From: Epiperipatus broadwayi
Taxonomy: Eukaryota > Onychophora > Udeonychophora > Euonychophora > Peripatidae
Assembly: GCA_028023455.1 (NCBI GenBank)
Contig: JAQFVV010012510.1
Location: 1,649,420-1,713,419, forward strand
Length of the DNA stretch: 64,000 nucleotides
Reading direction: 5' to 3'
Shown piece by piece: positions 1 through 12,315 of the stretch. Under the pieces are notes generated by a model. It was not told where the DNA came from. It saw nothing but the letters and a program-made list of their open reading frames with translations, and searched no databases. The position numbers were made by a program, and so were the translations under genes. Every line of letters begins with the position of its first letter. Positions within the stretch are counted from its first letter, which is position 1.

Positions 1-330
1 ATAACCAATGGATGCATGAAGTTTTGTGCATAAATCCTTATCTAATACCTACACATTCAATATCTCCAAACTAGTTTCTATCTTGTGGCTTTCATTAGTA
101 AGAAGCCTTGGATATGAGAGCAATGCACATAAATCCCAGAATCTAATGCAACCTTCCAGCAGTCAAAGCTAGAAATCAGTTTGGAGATCTAGATCTACTT
201 ATCTACAAACTTTCTTGCATCCATTGATTACTAAGGCTTGCACTGGGTGATATTATTCTATGGAGAGTTTGCTCCTATTTTAATAGCTTGTATAAAAGTA
301 TGAAATTGTGATCATGTGATGTTTTGGTGT
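1..330. repeat. HHR repeat family A, inverted pair (A1)
   Basis: Bases 1-160 read on the minus strand and 176-330 read on the plus strand are copies of the same repeat that recurs at 24715, 57370, 58160 and 58735. The shared landmarks are a block like CATCCATTGATTACTC.AGC followed by TTGCA.TG, and a right end like GTGATCATGTGATG. On the minus strand the hammerhead-like block reads CTAATGA, an 11-13-nt hairpin, GAAACTAGTTTGGAGAT. The core G5 is mutated to A, so this copy is probably inactive. The element runs off the left edge of the window. Confidence 0.6.
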
Positions 331-894
331 TTTTACATTGTTGTTGTTATTACTGTTGTTGTTATTATTATTATTGTTTTAATGTAGTGGGTAGGTGATA
401 GGAAATTTTTTGTCTCACAATAGTTAAAGACATTTCCTTTATGAAATAAACATAATAAAAAGAAATCTTCAAATTTTAAGAATAAATGAATAATTATTAC
501 AATATTGTTATTAGTTTTGCACTTCAATGATTGTTTTTAATATAATTCTAAATTTAAGATTTTAAAATAAAGTACATTAAAATCAATAGAAACTTTAATA
601 ATTGAATGATTAGTACTTGGGAAATCATGAGATGTTTGAGTACCAGAAATATTATGCTGAGCTTTGATTTGAAACCATTTAGTTCCTAAGCTGACCACTC
701 TATCCCTGAACTAAATCAGGTAGGATAATATAAATTCACTGATAATAATACAATATTGTTGTTTGGTCTCTATTAATACTCTCTTGCCTAGTTACCCAAA
801 ATTTGCCTTTAAATAGAAAAATTAGCACACACACATATAACTAATTTAATATATATTATTCATTAATATGTTCTACATTTTGTTTTTATTTCAG

Positions 895-982
895 ATGGGA
901 ACATCTAATTTATCAATTTGGCGGTCATGATGATGTTGTCAAATATGTTATCAAGCGTGGATTAATTGTGCATGGAAATTAA
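895..982 (+). CDS. Candidate terminal coding exon of an unrecognised host gene
   Basis: A pyrimidine-rich tract ending TTATTTCAG (acceptor AG at 893-894) precedes 88 bases. After one base that completes a split codon, they read WEHLIYQFGGHDDVVKY and then VIKRGLIVHGN, ending at TAA (980-982). A polyadenylation hexamer AATAAA lies at 997-1002, 15 bases after the stop, as expected for a last exon. The reading is balanced in composition and unlike the AT-rich low-complexity translations around it. I do not recognise the protein family, and the upstream exons lie outside the window. It could also be an exon-like piece of a transposon. RNA evidence would settle it. Confidence 0.4.
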
Positions 983-1489
983 CAATTTAAAATTTTAATA
1001 AATGAAGAATGAAATATTTTAATTAATGAGTACATATGCTAAAATGTTAATGAAGTCATTTAATAAATTTATTTTTTATATTCTTAATAAAAAAAATAAT
1101 ATTATTATAATTTTGTTTTTTATTCTTTTTTTCTTCTAGTTCTAAAACTTGCAGGATTTTAAATTGTTTTTTTTTAAAATTACTTCTATTAATTTTATAA
1201 TTTGCTAAAATAAAACTAAGCATATGCAAATGTTAATTAGAAACTAATAAAATTCTAAAAAATATTTTTTGAGTGTGCTTTAGTATCTACTTTTGTAATT
1301 TCTCCATGCATTCGACTAAGTTTACCCCATGCATTCGACTAAGTTTAAATTACTCATTATTACATAATTTTTTTATTTATTTCTGTACCGTTGTAAAATA
1401 TGGCTATATGGATTGGGTAGTCCAATAGTTACAGACTCTAGTGAAATTAAATTAATAGACTAATTGAGCATAGAATTAACCTATGTAGA

Positions 1490-2125
1490 ATCATCACCAT
1501 CAATCCATTGCAGGATGAAGGTCTCTCCAAGTTCAATCCATCTTCTCTGATCTTTAACTTCTCTTCTCCACTGCACACTTTCTTATTTCATCAATCCATC
1601 TCACATGTGGTCTCTTTCTGGGTCTTTTACAATTTCTTGTTATCCCGTTTAAGATTTTAATTGTCCATCTATTATCATTTCTTCTAGCAATATGTTCGGA
1701 CCAACTCCACTTCAGTCTATTAATTTTTTTAATGAGGTCAGTAACATCTGTTTGTTCTCTTTTCCATATATTGCATTTTCAATCTCTTCTTGTTACTTCC
1801 AACATGTGTCTATCCATACTTCTTTGAATGGTCTGAAGTCTCTGTATTGCTCTTCTATTAAGAGTCCAAGTCTCAGATCCATAAGTAAGAACTGGTAAAA
1901 CACATTTATTAAAAACCTTTCTTTTCAAACACATAGGCATATTTCCCTTTAGTATTAAGTTATTTTTACCAAAAGTACTCCAGTCAAGTTTAATTCTATG
2001 ATTAATTTCATCCATTATGTTTCCATCTGTATTAATAATCTGATCAAGGTATTTGTAACTGATAACTTCTTCTAATTCATCATAATCAATCTTTATTTTC
2101 TTATTTTGAGAAAGCATTTTTATAT
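1490..2125 (-). pseudogene. RTE-1 LINE, 3' end fragment
   Basis: The minus strand encodes the C-terminal part of an RTE-type LINE polyprotein. Bases 2117-1779 give 112 open codons containing the motifs DYDELEEV, YLDQIINTDGN, VLTYGSETWTLNRRAIQRLQ and MDRHMLEVTRRD. These lie after the RT catalytic motifs, in the conserved RTE C-terminal region. The frame then breaks, but the sequence keeps matching other copies down to a W-I-D end and an ATCATCACC-like tail at about 1490, which is the usual microsatellite-like RTE 3' terminus. It is 5'-truncated, lacks the endonuclease and RT palm, and is dead. Confidence 0.85.
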
Positions 2126-2484
2126 GCTATACCTATGATCTGGGACAAATAAAATTCTTTTCAAAATGCTCAGGATTTTTTTTCAGGTAACTATCCCATA
2201 ACCAACCCACCTAGCCTTCATTATTAGTTGATAAATGATCATCCACCTATCTTTAACGAGAGAATAAAATAAGAATAAAAAATCACTCAAATTTTTATCT
2301 CTCATAGGCAAATCTGGTTAGTACTGTTTCCTTTTTAATTGTTCCTCTCTGATTGGCTATTTGAAAAAACTTTAACTTTGCAATGGATTATTTATGATAA
2401 AGGCTGTTTTACTATTTACTACATATAACTAAATTTAATTATATCAGCTTATATAAAAAGTGTGATTTTTGTTTTCTATGGTAG

Positions 2485-2555
2485 AAAGCCTGGAGAGATG
2501 TATTCCTTTCTCAATGACCTGAAACAGCATTTTGATATTTATATATCAGATAAAA
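2485..2555 (+). CDS. Candidate internal coding exon
   Basis: A T-rich tract ending CTATGGTAG is followed by 71 bases bounded by a strong donor, AAAGTAAGT (exon|GTAAGT). After one split-codon base the frame reads KPGEMYSFLNDLKQHFDIY then ISDK, with no stop. The upstream intron phase is the same as for the exon at 895-982, so the two could be alternative 3' continuations of one gene or belong to different genes. I do not recognise the protein. Confidence is limited because the exon is short and no partner exon is visible. Confidence 0.3.
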
Positions 2556-2559
2556 GTAA

Positions 2560-5500
2560 GTGCAATTCTAGTAATTCGTTATTATTTCTAAGATGTTAAA
2601 TAGAAAGCAATGTGAACTATCAATGAATATAACTATATTATTTTTTTAACACAATCTCTATTTATAGACTTCTTAAAGTCAATAAATATGTTTGCCAGGA
2701 GGTTATATAATATGCAAATTAATTTTATAATTATAATAAGCAAGCAATTTAGTTAGATAATGTTAACATACATTTTTACAACTATATATTGCTTTCGATT
2801 ACTATGTAATGCGAAAATTGGAATTTTTGCAGGTAATTCGAAAAAAAGCCAATTCAAAAAGTATTAATTATTGATTGGTAACAGTTGAGTAGTTATTGTT
2901 AGCTAGACCTTAAAATGAGAAAGGAAAACGTTAAAATCATCTCTATTTTATCACGGTTAGTATGGGAGTAATATTTTTTTCTTCACTGACCTTATTTAGA
3001 GAGACATTGCCCAGGTTTTGTTAATTCATAAATATGTATATATAAGACTAAGACCATAAGTTTCTTACTGCTTCCATATTTTTTTGCAAATAATTCAAGA
3101 TATATATAAGAATTCTGAAAACAGTTTAAATTTTAGATTAATTTTCATAGCTCCTTATATTTCATCTTAAATATATATAAAAAACGTATTTAAAAAATAA
3201 TAAAATATTTTTTATAGCTAGTTATCTGAGTGAAATTAAACCCGTAATTAATACAAGATGTTTGTCTCAGATCTCATTTTACAATAGTGATGTAAATAGC
3301 TAAGATAAGTACTTTTCTTCAAAGTTCTATTTACTCAAAGCTTAAGAGATCATAAATAATGTTTGCGTGCTGAAAGATATAACTAATTTATCCCATAGAG
3401 AAGAAATTTTCATTACTTTTATAATGAATAAGTTTTATAAAAGATTTTAAATAAAATTATTATTATTGCAGTTGATTTTCAGTTAACTAATGAAATCTTT
3501 TTTAAAAGTAATACGTCAATAAATAATTCAATTATTTTAAACAATATTTTGCATTTATTATAAGTTATAGTTTTATACGTCCGTGTATATTTGATTACAC
3601 CGGAATGGTTTTTATTCTAACGCATTAAGCAACTAAGACAGTTTTTTCATAATTAGATAGCTCAAGAATAATTATTTTCTCATCAGATATAAATTATATC
3701 TGATAACAAAGCGATTATTATAATGTTTTATATTTACTAGATCGTTTTAGCTATTAAAGTGATATTATTTCAAATTGTCGTCACTCTAATATAAAAATAC
3801 TTTTGAGCAGTAAAAAAAATAGAACGAGCTTTCATATTTGAAAGCAAATAAATAATAAATGCTGTATATTCACAATCCACAGGGTATGACAAAAAGATGA
3901 AAATAACAGAAAAAGGAATAAAAAATAATGACTATCTCACTATACAAATAGTCACCATTTTCACATTAGTATTGTAGAGAGACAAGACATTAGATCGTAA
4001 CTCATTTATATTACCAGAGCTTCATGTACTAAATTTTGAATCGATTTCCCTATGCAAAACACTAGTAAGAGTGATATATCTTTACATTTAAAACTCAAGT
4101 ATAAGCAGGGAATCAAATCGTAGACACTACATATCAAAATCTTAAAAAATATCTATCCTCAATTTATGTCTACTAAACGAGTCATTGATTGGCTTCAGTT
4201 TTAAAAAGGTTGATTGAAAATCTGAGCTATTACCTGGAATATCAGAAGAAGAAAAATATGATCGAGAGATAGGAATATGCATGCAATATTCACAATAATA
4301 ATATGAAAGAGTACTTTCACGTTATATCTGCTAGCATGTCTGTGACAGCTGAATGCTGTATCTTTCTCCGTGATGGAGGTGTTTGCAACAGCAGAATTCC
4401 ATAGTTATGATGACTTTTTAATATAGTATTCTGCCATCATAAACACTCTCACTGGAGAAAGGTACAGAATTCTGCCCTTGCAAATATGGGCAGCAGATCT
4501 AATGCATAAGCACCAAATAACCCCAGTCAAATAGAAAATGATCATGTAAATCTGGTTCGACTAATATCTAATAATATTTATTAATTTTACTCAATGTTTA
4601 AATTTTATTTTATAGAGGAAAGAGAAAAGAAGAGATGAAATCACTATACAATAGCCTAATGTAGAAACTAGAAGACTGCATGGAATCACATCAATGTAAT
4701 AGCCTATTTAATGATCTAAAACTTTCAACACTCAAAAGATTTTAAACTCAAGATACCTATTTATAGATCTGAAACTAGATTTTAAAAACAAAATTAGTAA
4801 AACTGTGAATCTTCATCTCCAGAAGAATAATGATACATACTAAACTAAAAGTAGCATGTTTACTTTATATATTCTATGTTCCATACAGTAGTGACATCTA
4901 TCTTTACAGGCTTATCTAGATATTAAATAAATGAATATTAGATATGAAATCCTATATAAGCTTTTGTTACTTTGACCAAGAGTTCTTTTGGTCTTAATGA
5001 TATCAAAAAGCTAAAATGAGCCATGGAAGCACACAATATATCTATTAGATGACTATTAAGTGTTCATTAGTTAATGCTTTCATAAAGTCCTGGAAATAAT
5101 ATATATCAATCACTACTATATAATAATTTATTGTAACATTTCAAATGTATAATTATATCATAAATACATAAAAAATTCTACTTTATACATTATTCAATAT
5201 TTCCAATAACCACATTCAGAATTTATAATAATCTATTTTTTATTTTATTTTTAAGAAGCAAGCCTATTAATTATATGCAATATTTTTTTCCTTTTTTATA
5301 AATAAAAACATAATACAGTATCTAGTGAATTCAGGTTAAAAATTAATAAGTAATAATAAATGAAGATATCAATATAGAATATAAATTTCATACAAATAAC
5401 ATAATTAACACACACAAATATATACACAAATGTACACCCACATGTTATATCCACAATAGCCAACGGCATAAAAATGTTACCAATACACTTATAAATGTAT

Positions 5501-5640
5501 ACACACATCTCAAAACTAATTATGCTATTTTTTTCATAAAGAAAAAAAGTATGTAAATTGTTCAGGATTACAGATATTTTAAAATTCAAATATAGAATAT
5601 AACATTGTAAGATTAATATACATGTACATATATATTATAC
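2560..5640. other. AT-rich stretch without recognised gene
   Basis: I see no long open reading frame, known repeat or RNA gene here. The longest minus-strand frame (5296-5589) is low-complexity and rich in F, I, Y and C, as expected by chance in such DNA. The one structured piece is the inverted repeat at 4350-4470. Confidence 0.6.
4350..4470. repeat. Imperfect inverted repeat (hairpin)
   Basis: The arm at 4356-4384 (CTGTATCTTTCTCC...GGTGTTT) is the imperfect reverse complement of the arm at 4441-4467 (AAACACTCTC...GGAGAAAGGTACAG). The loop is about 55 bases. It may be a small foldback element. No TSD was recognised. Confidence 0.5.
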
Positions 5641-6381
5641 ATAACCATTAGAAAACAGTCAACATTTAGACAATCCCAATATAGATAACAATCAAAAATT
5701 TCAAACTATTGTCAAGGCAACCAATAGCAAAAAGAGGATATATTCCATATGAATCAAAAGTACCAATGTCACATGAAATGGCAGGTTTGAAATCCTTTTT
5801 ATTTAGAAATGATAACCTTTGTAAATATGCATCAGATAAAACTAAAAATATTGAAATTTATTATAATGAATTGTTAAACGTTGGATACAATTATTATTGT
5901 GTTTATTATACTGTTAAAAATTTTACTTCTAAATATAAAAATATTAATAATAATGTTAATTCTTCTGATAAAAAACTGTGGATATCAATACCATATATTT
6001 CGAATCAACAGGCAAGATTCATTAAGAAAATTTATAAAGGAATATGTGATATTGCATTTTATGCACCACCTACATTAAATAAATTAATAAACAATTCAAA
6101 AGATAAAACTTTATTGACAAATAAAAATAGTATCATTTACAAATGGATGTGTAGGTGTGGCAGTGGATATATAGGTGAATTGAGGTGTACATTGGAAAAA
6201 AGAACAAAAGAGCACTTATTCTTATTTAAAAGAGTTCAAAATACAAAACAAAATTTTAAAAATAATGATACTTTATCAGCTTCTGTCTTTTATGACCATA
6301 ATAAATCATGTATACACCTGGGTCTCTTTTTACGCGGACTTATTTAACACGATTTTGAAGTTATGCGATTCGTGTTTCACC

Positions 6382-6480
6382 GGAAGTCGATTTCCGATAA
6401 TGCGCTATTACTTTAAATAATAAATTTTGCGCACTTACGTTATGTTGAAAGTAATAGCACATTATTGGAATTCGACTTTC
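6382..6480. repeat. Hairpin MITE nested in MITE-1
   Basis: Arms of about 33 bp at 6382-6414 (GGAAGTCGATTTCCGATAAT...) and 6448-6480 are near reverse complements around a 33-bp loop. Both arms carry TAATGYGCTATTACTTT or its complement. No coding capacity. Confidence 0.65.
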
Positions 6481-6555
6481 ATCTTAGTAATTTCAATATT
6501 TTCAGTGCTTTATAATAAGCATTTATTTTATATAGCTATGTAAACAATTGTATTA

Positions 6556-6635
6556 CATTCAAATATCAGCCTTTCACACTTATTAACACTCGCAAAGCGT
6601 ATGCACAATTAGCGTGAAAGGCTGATATTTGAATG
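6556..6635. mobile_element. MITE-2: 80-bp hairpin element nested in MITE-1
   Basis: The termini CATTCAAATATCAGCCTTTCA and its reverse complement are perfect 21-bp inverted repeats flanked by TA (6554-6555, 6636-6637). The same TIR sequence borders the tandem element at 50700-51432, so this is a recurring family. Confidence 0.75.
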
Positions 6636-7904
6636 TAGTGCTTTATAATAGTAAGATTTTATGCAGTAATGAAATTAAAATCACGATTTCCACATTTTAT
6701 GTATACACATATTAAATTTTACAAGAATATAATGTAAATTTGTTCAAACATTGTGCATGTTAATTTTGCATTTTAAATCACATTCTGTTTTTGCTTTTTA
6801 AAAAAGAATGTAATCAATTATTATTTTCTTATTAATGACACTAATCATTAACGTGCTCTTAAATTCCAATGAGAGCTAAATGTTTGTATGTCTGGATATC
6901 GCAAGCTTCTTAAACAATTAATAAAATCATCGTCTCAAAGATTAATTACTAATTACGTTGTCACCAGAAAATCATAATTAAAACGTGTATAAAAAAATGT
7001 AAATTACTGTACTGTAAATTATGCATAAAAATATATTATTTTGAATAAAATTAAATATTATAGTTAAAAAAAGTTTGTCTTGTATCAATTTTTTTTAAAT
7101 TTGAAATTTTTTATTAGTCATATTTTATTTCCTTATTTTTTTTTTTTTTGCGTGAATTTTAAAGTAATTTTACATTGGTGCTTTGCTTTTACACGAATTT
7201 TGAAAAATCACAGACTGCATCCCCCTTTTCAATGTAAGTTACGTCTATTTTTGCACGATTTTGTTTGTGCGTGTTTTCTGAGGAACCTATCTATCGCGTA
7301 AAACGAGACCCAGGTGTATGTGGTTTCGATTTTAATTATAACAACATAAAAATATTGGAAACTGAAAGAAATAATAATAAAAGGAAAATTAAAGAGGCAA
7401 TGTTAATATATAAATATAAGCAAGATTTAATTAATAGGCAAGCAGCAAACGTTAAGATCACAGAATTATGGGAAAGTTGACATCATGGAATTATGGGAAA
7501 GCTGACATTTTAAAAGTGATAGTTGACAAAGCTACAAGTTAGTTGAAAGTACTTCTAAGTGATGGTTATACATATATTTTTTATAAACTTTTAAGTACTG
7601 TATTTTCAAATATTTATTTATAAATTTACGTATATTATTTTGAAGAAATACAGACATCGATTTGTAATATATATATATACTTAGGTATATAATGAGTACG
7701 TATATATATATGGTGTGTGTATGTCATATGCTAAAGTGGTAGATTATTATAAATATATGTACATATATTTTGATTATTTGACTAGTTTAGCTTCATGTTT
7801 TTAATATATATGTATGCATATAGTGAGTTCATATATGAGTACATGTATATATGTTAAAGTGGTTCCTTAGTATATACATAGATGTACATATATATATATG
7901 TAAT

Positions 7905-8306
7905 ATAATGAGTGTGCTAAGAGCTCTAAACAAGATTTTTTAATAAATGCTGCAAGAGAAAGCATTTAAAATCTCTATCTAGAATTATCTCTATCTCCAA
8001 ACCAGTTTTGAACCAATGGCTTTCTTCAGTGAGGTACTAGAACATTCAGACACTAGATCTAAAATACAAACTGAAGCTCAGCATTTATATTGAATACTTA
8101 TCTATTAAGTAGCAAATCTGAAATTTTCAAACATCTCTATGTCATCAAATCCAGCTATCTAACTAAAATAACCATATGAAACTGAATTAAATTCAGATAC
8201 ACCATATTTAATAGGCTTAGCCATATAACATTGCCAAAACCTTAAAAGCCAAACCATAATAGTCAGGAAAACAAAGTTATACATCAAGTGACTTAATTAG
8301 CTTGTA
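7905..8306 (-). repeat. HHR repeat family B, unit 1 of dimer B1
   Basis: This copy reads on the minus strand and continues at 12977 after the 4.67-kb insertion. The landmarks are shared with 13440-13835, 33080-33720 and 34720-35640: TAGATCTAGTGTCTGAAT, CTCACTGAAGA, GTTTGGAGATAGAGATAATTC, and ATTTCAGATTT. The HHR-like core has CTGAAGA at 8023-8029 (minus), then a degenerate stem II and AAAACTGG in place of GAAAC, so G12 is probably lost and the ribozyme dead. Confidence 0.7.
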
Positions 8307-10800
8307 CACCTGGGTCTCATTTTATGCAGATTTTTTTAATGCAATTTTGAAGTTATGCAATTCATGTTTCTTCTTAATATATTTTTATGCGGTTTTCTTT
8401 TATGTGATAAAGAAGTTCATATTTCACTATATTTTTATTAGATATCAAGAAATATAAATTATTAATAACTTATTTTGACTTAAAATACTTTTTTTCTTCA
8501 AAAATATAACATTATATTAGCAGCTAACATGAATGTGGTCTGAAGCTATTTAGAAACTTAGCTTCTATGTAACAATTTACTTATACTTACAGTATAAAAA
8601 TATCACAATAAATATTCAAAAATTTTAAACTTTTAAAACATATTTTATTAGATATAATAGAAATAAATAAATATTCTTTTAGATTTTTAAAAAATATGTA
8701 ATCAGAAATAACAAAGATTTTGTAAACTGAAAATAAGCTTTCTAGAAATGATAACTTAATCTTTTTGTTTGGATTGCAATCTCATTTTTTTAATATTTAT
8801 AGAAACAAAATGCAAACATTTAAAATTTATTTCAGTAGTAAACAAAAATATCTGTCAAATTTATTAATTTTTGGTCAATAATAATCATTTAATCATATAT
8901 TTTACGTTGATGTGTGAGACAAAATGCTGAAATCTGAGTTTGCTGCAATGAACAAGGTCTTAAATTACAACGAGAGCTAAATAGTAGTTGTATGTCTGTG
9001 TTATGTATGTGTATGTTTATATTTTCTTTTATATACATATTGTAATGGTAAGAATTGTCCCTCCATGTAAAAAAATCTAGAACATAGGCAAAATACACTA
9101 AAGCTGATCGAATTCGGATACTGGAATCCAGAATCCGACCAACATTCAACCCTTTCGCCTCTGCTCAATGATTTAATACTCTATGGATGACATTTCTCAA
9201 TGTACACAAACACTCAATTTACCCTTGGTCCAGCAGGCACCTCCAGTAGAACAAGAGACTCATAATTTAACTAATTTACCACTGATTTGGTCAGACATAT
9301 ACACACATGGCTAAGTAATTAATTATAGAACTTAACAGACTGATCTACATATATATGAAATGGTGTGTGTGCAATTAAATATAGAGTTGGATAAAATGAA
9401 CTCACGGACAATAAAATATGGAAACGAGTTATAATTTTAAATATTATTAATTTAATAAAACAATAACAAATAATAAATCAAAACATACAAAATTATGTGA
9501 TGGGAATGTGAGATATAATGCTCACAGGCGTTAGATGACTAATGAGATTAATGTTATATATCTTATTATAAGTGTTTAATAAAGTGTAGTGCGGTATTGG
9601 AATTTCATGCCTATATTAATTAATATGTCAAATTTCTAGCTCTTTTGGAGTCTGCTAGATCATATGGAACTTTATAGCCAAAGTTATATAAATAACTATA
9701 ATAGCGCTCCTATGGTGTCTATTTATACAAAGTTAATTAGAGCATGTAATTAAGCTCAGAGATACGCAGGTTAGTGTGTTAACCTAGATTAGGGTATACT
9801 CTAATGCTAAATAAGCCTTTAATATAAGAGGAGAAAAAACTGGCTTATGATATGTTTACTTATATCCTCTATGGCACATATTAAAATAATAAAGTTCAAA
9901 GGTGTGAATGAGTCATTATTCACGGGCTTCAGTCTCCAAAGACTCAGTTTGCCCTAAAACCACTCAACTTGCCACGAATATGAACATTATTAGTTCAGGG
10001 AGTTGGATAAGCATTATGAATTATCTAGGTCCTTGTGCCCTAGTTTTAAAAGTGTGCTTGAACCTGAACTAAAGTGGATGAGTGTGGCCTCCACCAGCAC
10101 ATCATCAAGAATCATGCAGCAAGCAGATAAGTGTACATTGCATACTTTGTAAGGACACATCTGCAACTTATACATATATATAACGCAAATGCATAAAAGT
10201 ATATTACCAAGCCTTATAATTAGATAGCGTCTATTTGCCTATCTATACAATCCAGTTCTCAAATTTAGTATTTTAAATATACTATTTAGGGACAATTAAT
10301 TAGTAGCCTAGTTTAATATTATCACCTGCATCTCAACATATATAAATCTAAGGAGGGCAAAGCATATTTGCGAGGTGATTATGAATAAAACATTAAAATA
10401 TGCTTTGAGAATATCGCTGTGGCTAGTTCCGATGATATACAAGTTATATACATAAATAATTATAATTCGTAACTAGAATTAAACAAACTACATAAAATAA
10501 CTAGATAACTGATTATCGTAATATTAATACCCAAAACTTAATCAGTAAGATAATAATGTGATCTCGAAACAGCGAGTGAGAATGAAGAACAATAATTCAA
10601 TTATTTAATATTTATTATAGCGAAGATTTGAAATTATCTTCGCAAACCGATATGCTAAAATTATATTTATAAATACTTGCAGTTTCGAGTCATTTGGCAT
10701 ATTAAATACATATAATATTAAAATGATAAAATCATAGAGTAAATCGAATAGATTTAGAAATAGGCATAAAAAGATCGCAGAAAATTATACATTTAAAATA

Positions 10801-11890
10801 GATTATTAGAGTTTTACATTTTAAAAGAGAATTTGAGTTTTACATTTTAAAAGAGAATTTAAGTTTTACAATCAGGCAAAATTTAGCATTTTACAATCAG
10901 GCAAGACCTAGCATTTAACAATCTTCTTTGTAGATTTTAGTAAAGGTGTTTGGGAAAGGCAGATTTAATAAATAGCTAGCTTTTAAAAGAAAGAAACGAA
11001 AGTCACAGTTTATAAACAGAGCTCTGAGAGAAAATTTACCATTTAATTGTTTTCCATTGCAGTTAGTTTTGAAGCACTTGGGAGGATATTAAGTTGACAC
11101 TTGATGATGATGTAAAGTTAATAGAGATTTTCCATGGGCTACTTTTGCTTTGCTGATGTAGGCATTAGTTTTCATCGGACCACAAAGTTTTCTTCCATCT
11201 CTGGCCAAGAAGAGGGGTGATTTAGTGCCATTTTATTCAATCATTTTGAAGGTAAAACTGGCGTGGGCTCGGCTTACAGTTCACTTAATATATATATGAT
11301 CTATCCTGGTAACAAAACTTTAAGTATTTATACTTTTTAAACTCTGTCCACTTGTTAAATTTTTACGAGCTTGAATGTAGCTGAAAAGTCCATTTATTTA
11401 TTTTAGCAAAATATTTAATAGTTACAACCAGTAGAAGAACTCATTTATTTATTTTAGAAAAACATTTTTTAATTATAACCTGTAATTTAGATTTTGTTTT
11501 CCTGCCTATTTTCTTATTAACATTTTATATTTACCGAATCAAGTCCATGCCTATTTTAGGACCAATGAGTGACCTATTTCGACAATTGTTTACAAGATCA
11601 AATGTTAGTTACTTTCATAATTAGTAGAAGACTAACTTTATAACCATATGTGGCAGAATAACAGGAAATATACATATGCAATTTCAATAATACAACAATA
11701 AAGTTGCTAAATAATTTAATTAAAATATTTCTTAAACTAGAAATATTTACAAAATGAATTTCTTATACTAGAAATATTTATAAATTGAATATATATCTGT
11801 AATATATACCAATAACATAACAATAATTTAAACTAAAATATTTCCTAAATTAGAAATATTTATAAAATGAATACATATCTGTAATCTATA
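10801..11890. repeat. Short imperfect tandem repeats inside the 4.67-kb element
   Basis: Two patches repeat internally: GAGTTTTACATTTTAAAAGA and variants at about 10810-10880, and a ~100-bp unit around TAGAAATATTTA(C/T)AAA at about 11720-11890. They carry no coding sequence. The rest of 9000-12050 shows nothing I recognise. Confidence 0.4.
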
Positions 11891-12069
11891 TGTATACTAT
11901 TAAATTACAGACATACTGCTCGCATATATATACATGATTCTGCACATATAATAATTTAATGTTATTTAAATGGGTACTCTGAGAAGGTTTAAACCTGGCA
12001 TATAGATAGATGTGTGGATAAAATAAGTGAAATGGGCAGATGGATGAAACTGACTGTTTCAATATATAC

Positions 12070-12315
12070 ATGGAGAAACTTTTAGACAGAAAAAAGTTAT
12101 AATAACTTATTTTCTACTTAAAAAGAATGTATCTTTAAAGTGTGTTTATATTTTCTTTTATACACATATGTACATGAAGAAACTTTTAGACAGAAAAAAA
12201 TTACAAGTAAAAATATTTAATAACTTTTAATTTCTACTTAAAAAGAACATATCTTTAAAAGTTTTTTAAATTTTTTACTTGTAACTTTTTTCTGTCTAAA
12301 AGTTTCTCCATGTGT
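12070..12315. repeat. Direct and inverted repeat cluster
   Basis: The block GAAACTTTTAGACAGAAAAAA occurs directly at about 12075 and 12178 and inverted (TTTTTTCTGTCTAAAAGTTTC) at about 12285-12305. The second and third copies can form a hairpin with arms of about 40 bp. Confidence 0.6.

Larger units (their letters stand above)
6315..7316. mobile_element. MITE-1: 1002-bp TA-target inverted-repeat element
   Basis: The left end CACCTGGGTCTC...TACGCG and the right end CGCGTAAAACGAGACCCAGGTG are inverted repeats of about 22 bp with one or two mismatches, flanked on each side by TA (6313-6314 and 7317-7318). TA duplication with short TIRs fits a Tc1/mariner-like or related non-autonomous element. 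There is no transposase; the frames inside are T-rich shadows. Its ends and its last ~460 bp resemble the longer element at 8307-12976. Two smaller hairpin elements sit inside it (6382-6480, 6556-6635). Confidence 0.85.
5651..7480 (+). pseudogene. PLE-2: Penelope-like element, RT thumb plus GIY-YIG domain, interrupted by a MITE
   Basis: The coding parts are 5651-6314 and 7317-7480. Residues visible in order: the end of the RT palm (HLDN..., frame offset by one before about 5710), then RQPIAKRGYIPYES, thumb-like sequence, then a GIY-YIG endonuclease with IIYKWMCRCGSGYIGE, R..TLEKR.KEH and, after the insertion, the tail GFDFNYNNIKILETE and KEAMLIYKYKQDLINRQAA, ending at TGA 7478-7480. This order is typical of Penelope proteins. 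The ORF is cut at 6314/7317 by a 1002-bp element between duplicated TA dinucleotides, and the reading frame on both sides is the same. It is 5'-truncated: there is no RT catalytic YxDD, so it is not autonomous. A second short copy starts at the same truncation point at 36868. Confidence 0.85.

Noticed and set aside
7080-7301. ORF inside MITE-1
   Set aside because: T-rich, F/L-rich translation ending in the TIR; no homology I can see.
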